64,000 nt of DNA. Source: Ferruginivarius sediminum. GTDB taxonomy: Bacteria; Pseudomonadota; Alphaproteobacteria; Kiloniellales; Rhodovibrionaceae. Within the stretch, counting starts at the first letter, position 1, and the number at the start of each line of letters is the position of its first letter. Under the pieces are notes generated by a model. That model had not been told where the DNA came from and ran no database searches. It saw nothing but the letters and a program-made list of their open reading frames with translations. The position numbers and the translations under genes are program-made. Shown in pieces: positions 62,834-64,000 of the stretch. Location: assembly GCF_003344765.1 (NCBI RefSeq), contig NZ_QPMH01000002.1:124001-188000 (forward strand), written 5' to 3'.

Positions 62834-64000
62834 ATGGTGCGCGGTCTGATCTTCTTCCTGAAGCTGGCGGTTCTGGTAACCGCCGCCGTCTGGATTGCCG
62901 AACAGCCGGGCCAGGTGCTGATCGAGTGGCAGGGCTACCGCATCGAGACATCCGTCGGCATCCTGATTCTCGCCGTCCTGCTCGTCGCCGGCGTGGCGGC
63001 GGTTCTGTACCGCTTCTGGGGCCGATTCATCCGGCTTCCGGGCTCCGTGGCGGGCTGGGCGAAGGGGCGGCGGCGGCGTCGCGGATATGAGGCGCTGACG
63101 CAGGGCATGGTCTCGGTCGCCGCCGGCGAGCCGGACGAGGCGCGGCGCTTCGCGCGCAAGGCCGACCACCTGCTGGAAGAGCCGCCCCTGACCATGCTGC
63201 TGTCGGCGCAGGCGGCGCAGCTCAACGGGGACGAGCAGGCGGCGACGCGCTATTTCAATGCCATGCTGGAGAATCCTGAGACGCGGTTCCTGGGCCTGCG
63301 CGGCCTTCTGCGGCAGGCGGAGCGCGACGGCAACTGGCAGGCGGCGCTGGATTACGCCAAGCAGGCCTACGACCTGCGCCCGCGCACGCCGTGGGTGCTG
63401 TCCTCGCTGTTCGAGCTGTCGCTGCGCGCCGGCGACCCGGACCGGGCGCTGGAGGCCACCGCCGATTCGCGCCGGCAGGGCGTCCTGACGCGGGAGGAGG
63501 CGGACCGCCGGCGCGGTCTGCTGTTGACCGAGAAGGCGCGGCGGGCGCTTGCCGACGGTGACGAGGTCACGGCGCGGGATACCTCCAAGCAGGCGCACAA
63601 GCTAGTGCCGGAACTGCCGGCCGCCGCGCAGGTGCGCGCACGTGTGCTGCTGGCCGAGGATCGCAAGCGCGCCGCGGCGAAGACCATCGAGGAAACCTGG
63701 TCGCGCCATCCGCATCCAGACCTGATCGAGCTTTACCGGCAGGCGCGGCCCGCCAAGGACGCCATCGACCGCGTCACCAAGCTGAACCGCCTTGCCGAAC
63801 GCAACCCCGGCCACCGGGAGAGCGAGATCGCGCTGGCCCGCGCGGCCCTGGACGCCGGGTTGTGGGGCGAGGCGCGCCGGCACCTGGACAAGGCCGACGG
63901 CGATTCGCCGGGCGAAACCGTCTGCCGCATGATGGCGGAGCTGGAGGAGCGCGAGAACGGCGATCAGGATGCCGCGCGCCAGTGGCTGATCCGCGCCACC
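62834..64000 (+). CDS. hemY: HemY-like TPR membrane protein, 3' end outside window
   Basis: The visible 389 residues begin with two membrane helices (LIFFLKLAVLVTAAVWIAE; VGILILAVLLVAGVAAVLY), then the HemY_N pattern GRRRRRGYEALTQGMVSVAAGEPDEARRFARKA (in pieces) and several tetratricopeptide repeats to the window end. HemY of this type is not a protoporphyrinogen oxidase; in proteobacteria it follows hemD and hemX/mic60 and is thought to support haem synthesis or envelope protein assembly. ATG 62834 lies four bases after the preceding stop, so it is in the hemD-mic60 unit. Confidence 0.93.
   Translation, partial: MVRGLIFFLKLAVLVTAAVWIAEQPGQVLIEWQGYRIETSVGILILAVLLVAGVAAVLYRFWGRFIRLPGSVAGWAKGRRRRRGYEALTQGMVSVAAGEPDEARRFARKADHLLEEPPLTMLLSAQAAQLNGDEQAATRYFNAMLENPETRFLGLRGLLRQAERDGNWQAALDYAKQAYDLRPRTPWVLSSLFELSLRAGDPDRALEATADSRRQGVLTREEADRRRGLLLTEKARRALADGDEVTARDTSKQAHKLVPELPAAAQVRARVLLAEDRKRAAAKTIEETWSRHPHPDLIELYRQARPAKDAIDRVTKLNRLAERNPGHRESEIALARAALDAGLWGEARRHLDKADGDSPGETVCRMMAELEERENGDQDAARQWLIRAT

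Overview
The window is chromosomal DNA from a GC-rich alphaproteobacterium. Gene content and order point to Rhodospirillales or a near relative. The main markers are a MucR/Ros regulator, an ornithine-lipid acyltransferase pair, a TIGR02186/TSUP pair, bactofilin, DUF2244, the run tsaB-rimI ... miaB-phoH-ybeY-corC-lnt-XRE-metK, the set glnD/murJ/trpS/uspA, the run ubiE-ubiB-coaBC-dut, and gpsA/tsaD facing hemC-hemD-mic60-hemY. This taxonomic call is inference from synteny and protein families. I saw no rRNA, tRNA, insertion sequence, prophage, integrase or CRISPR array; almost everything is core or near-core metabolism.

Region 1 (1-11.0 kb, minus strand) reads from tsaB and rimI through mucR, olsB, an olsA/plsC-type acyltransferase, miaB, phoH, ybeY, corC, lnt and an XRE regulator to metK, which is cut by the window edge. 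Several genes overlap by a few bases. The XRE gene has its own sigma70-like promoter, with an inverted repeat just upstream of it. A structured stretch and a good intrinsic terminator lie between XRE and metK. Region 2 (11.0-14.6 kb) holds a DdpX dipeptidase, a RutE-type nitroreductase, a polysaccharide deacetylase and a Bax-like glucosaminidase. Region 3 (14.9-25.5 kb, minus) holds uspA, TIGR02186, a TSUP permease, trpS, murJ, an unknown exported protein, a glycine-rich secreted protein, a divergent arginase-family enzyme and glnD.

Region 4 (25.7-32.9 kb, plus) contains a lipoprotein, ubiE-ubiB (ubiquinone), coaBC (coenzyme A), dut, an Rrf2 regulator without the IscR-type cysteines, cysK and moeB. 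Region 5 (33-41.3 kb) has DUF2244, nth, a lipoprotein, bactofilin, an EI24 membrane protein, a PfkB sugar kinase, typA, an AmpG-like MFS protein and a YbaK-like deacylase.

Region 6 (41.5-46.1 kb, plus) is the most curious part. A strong sigma70-like promoter leads into aroA with an unusual PEP-site loop, a glycine N-methyltransferase-like enzyme, a divergent iPGM-family phosphomutase lacking one substrate arginine, and a transglutaminase-like protein. The first three genes overlap. Region 7 (46-53.8 kb) is cell envelope: RlpA, AsmA, a class A penicillin-binding protein, a Bcr/CflA exporter, a YgjP-type metallopeptidase and DUF488. Region 8 (53.9-64 kb) has acs, a Rieske protein, an EVE-domain protein, a YciI-like protein, gpsA and tsaD on minus, then hemC, a continuous hemD-HTH-Mic60 reading frame and hemY (cut by the edge) on plus.
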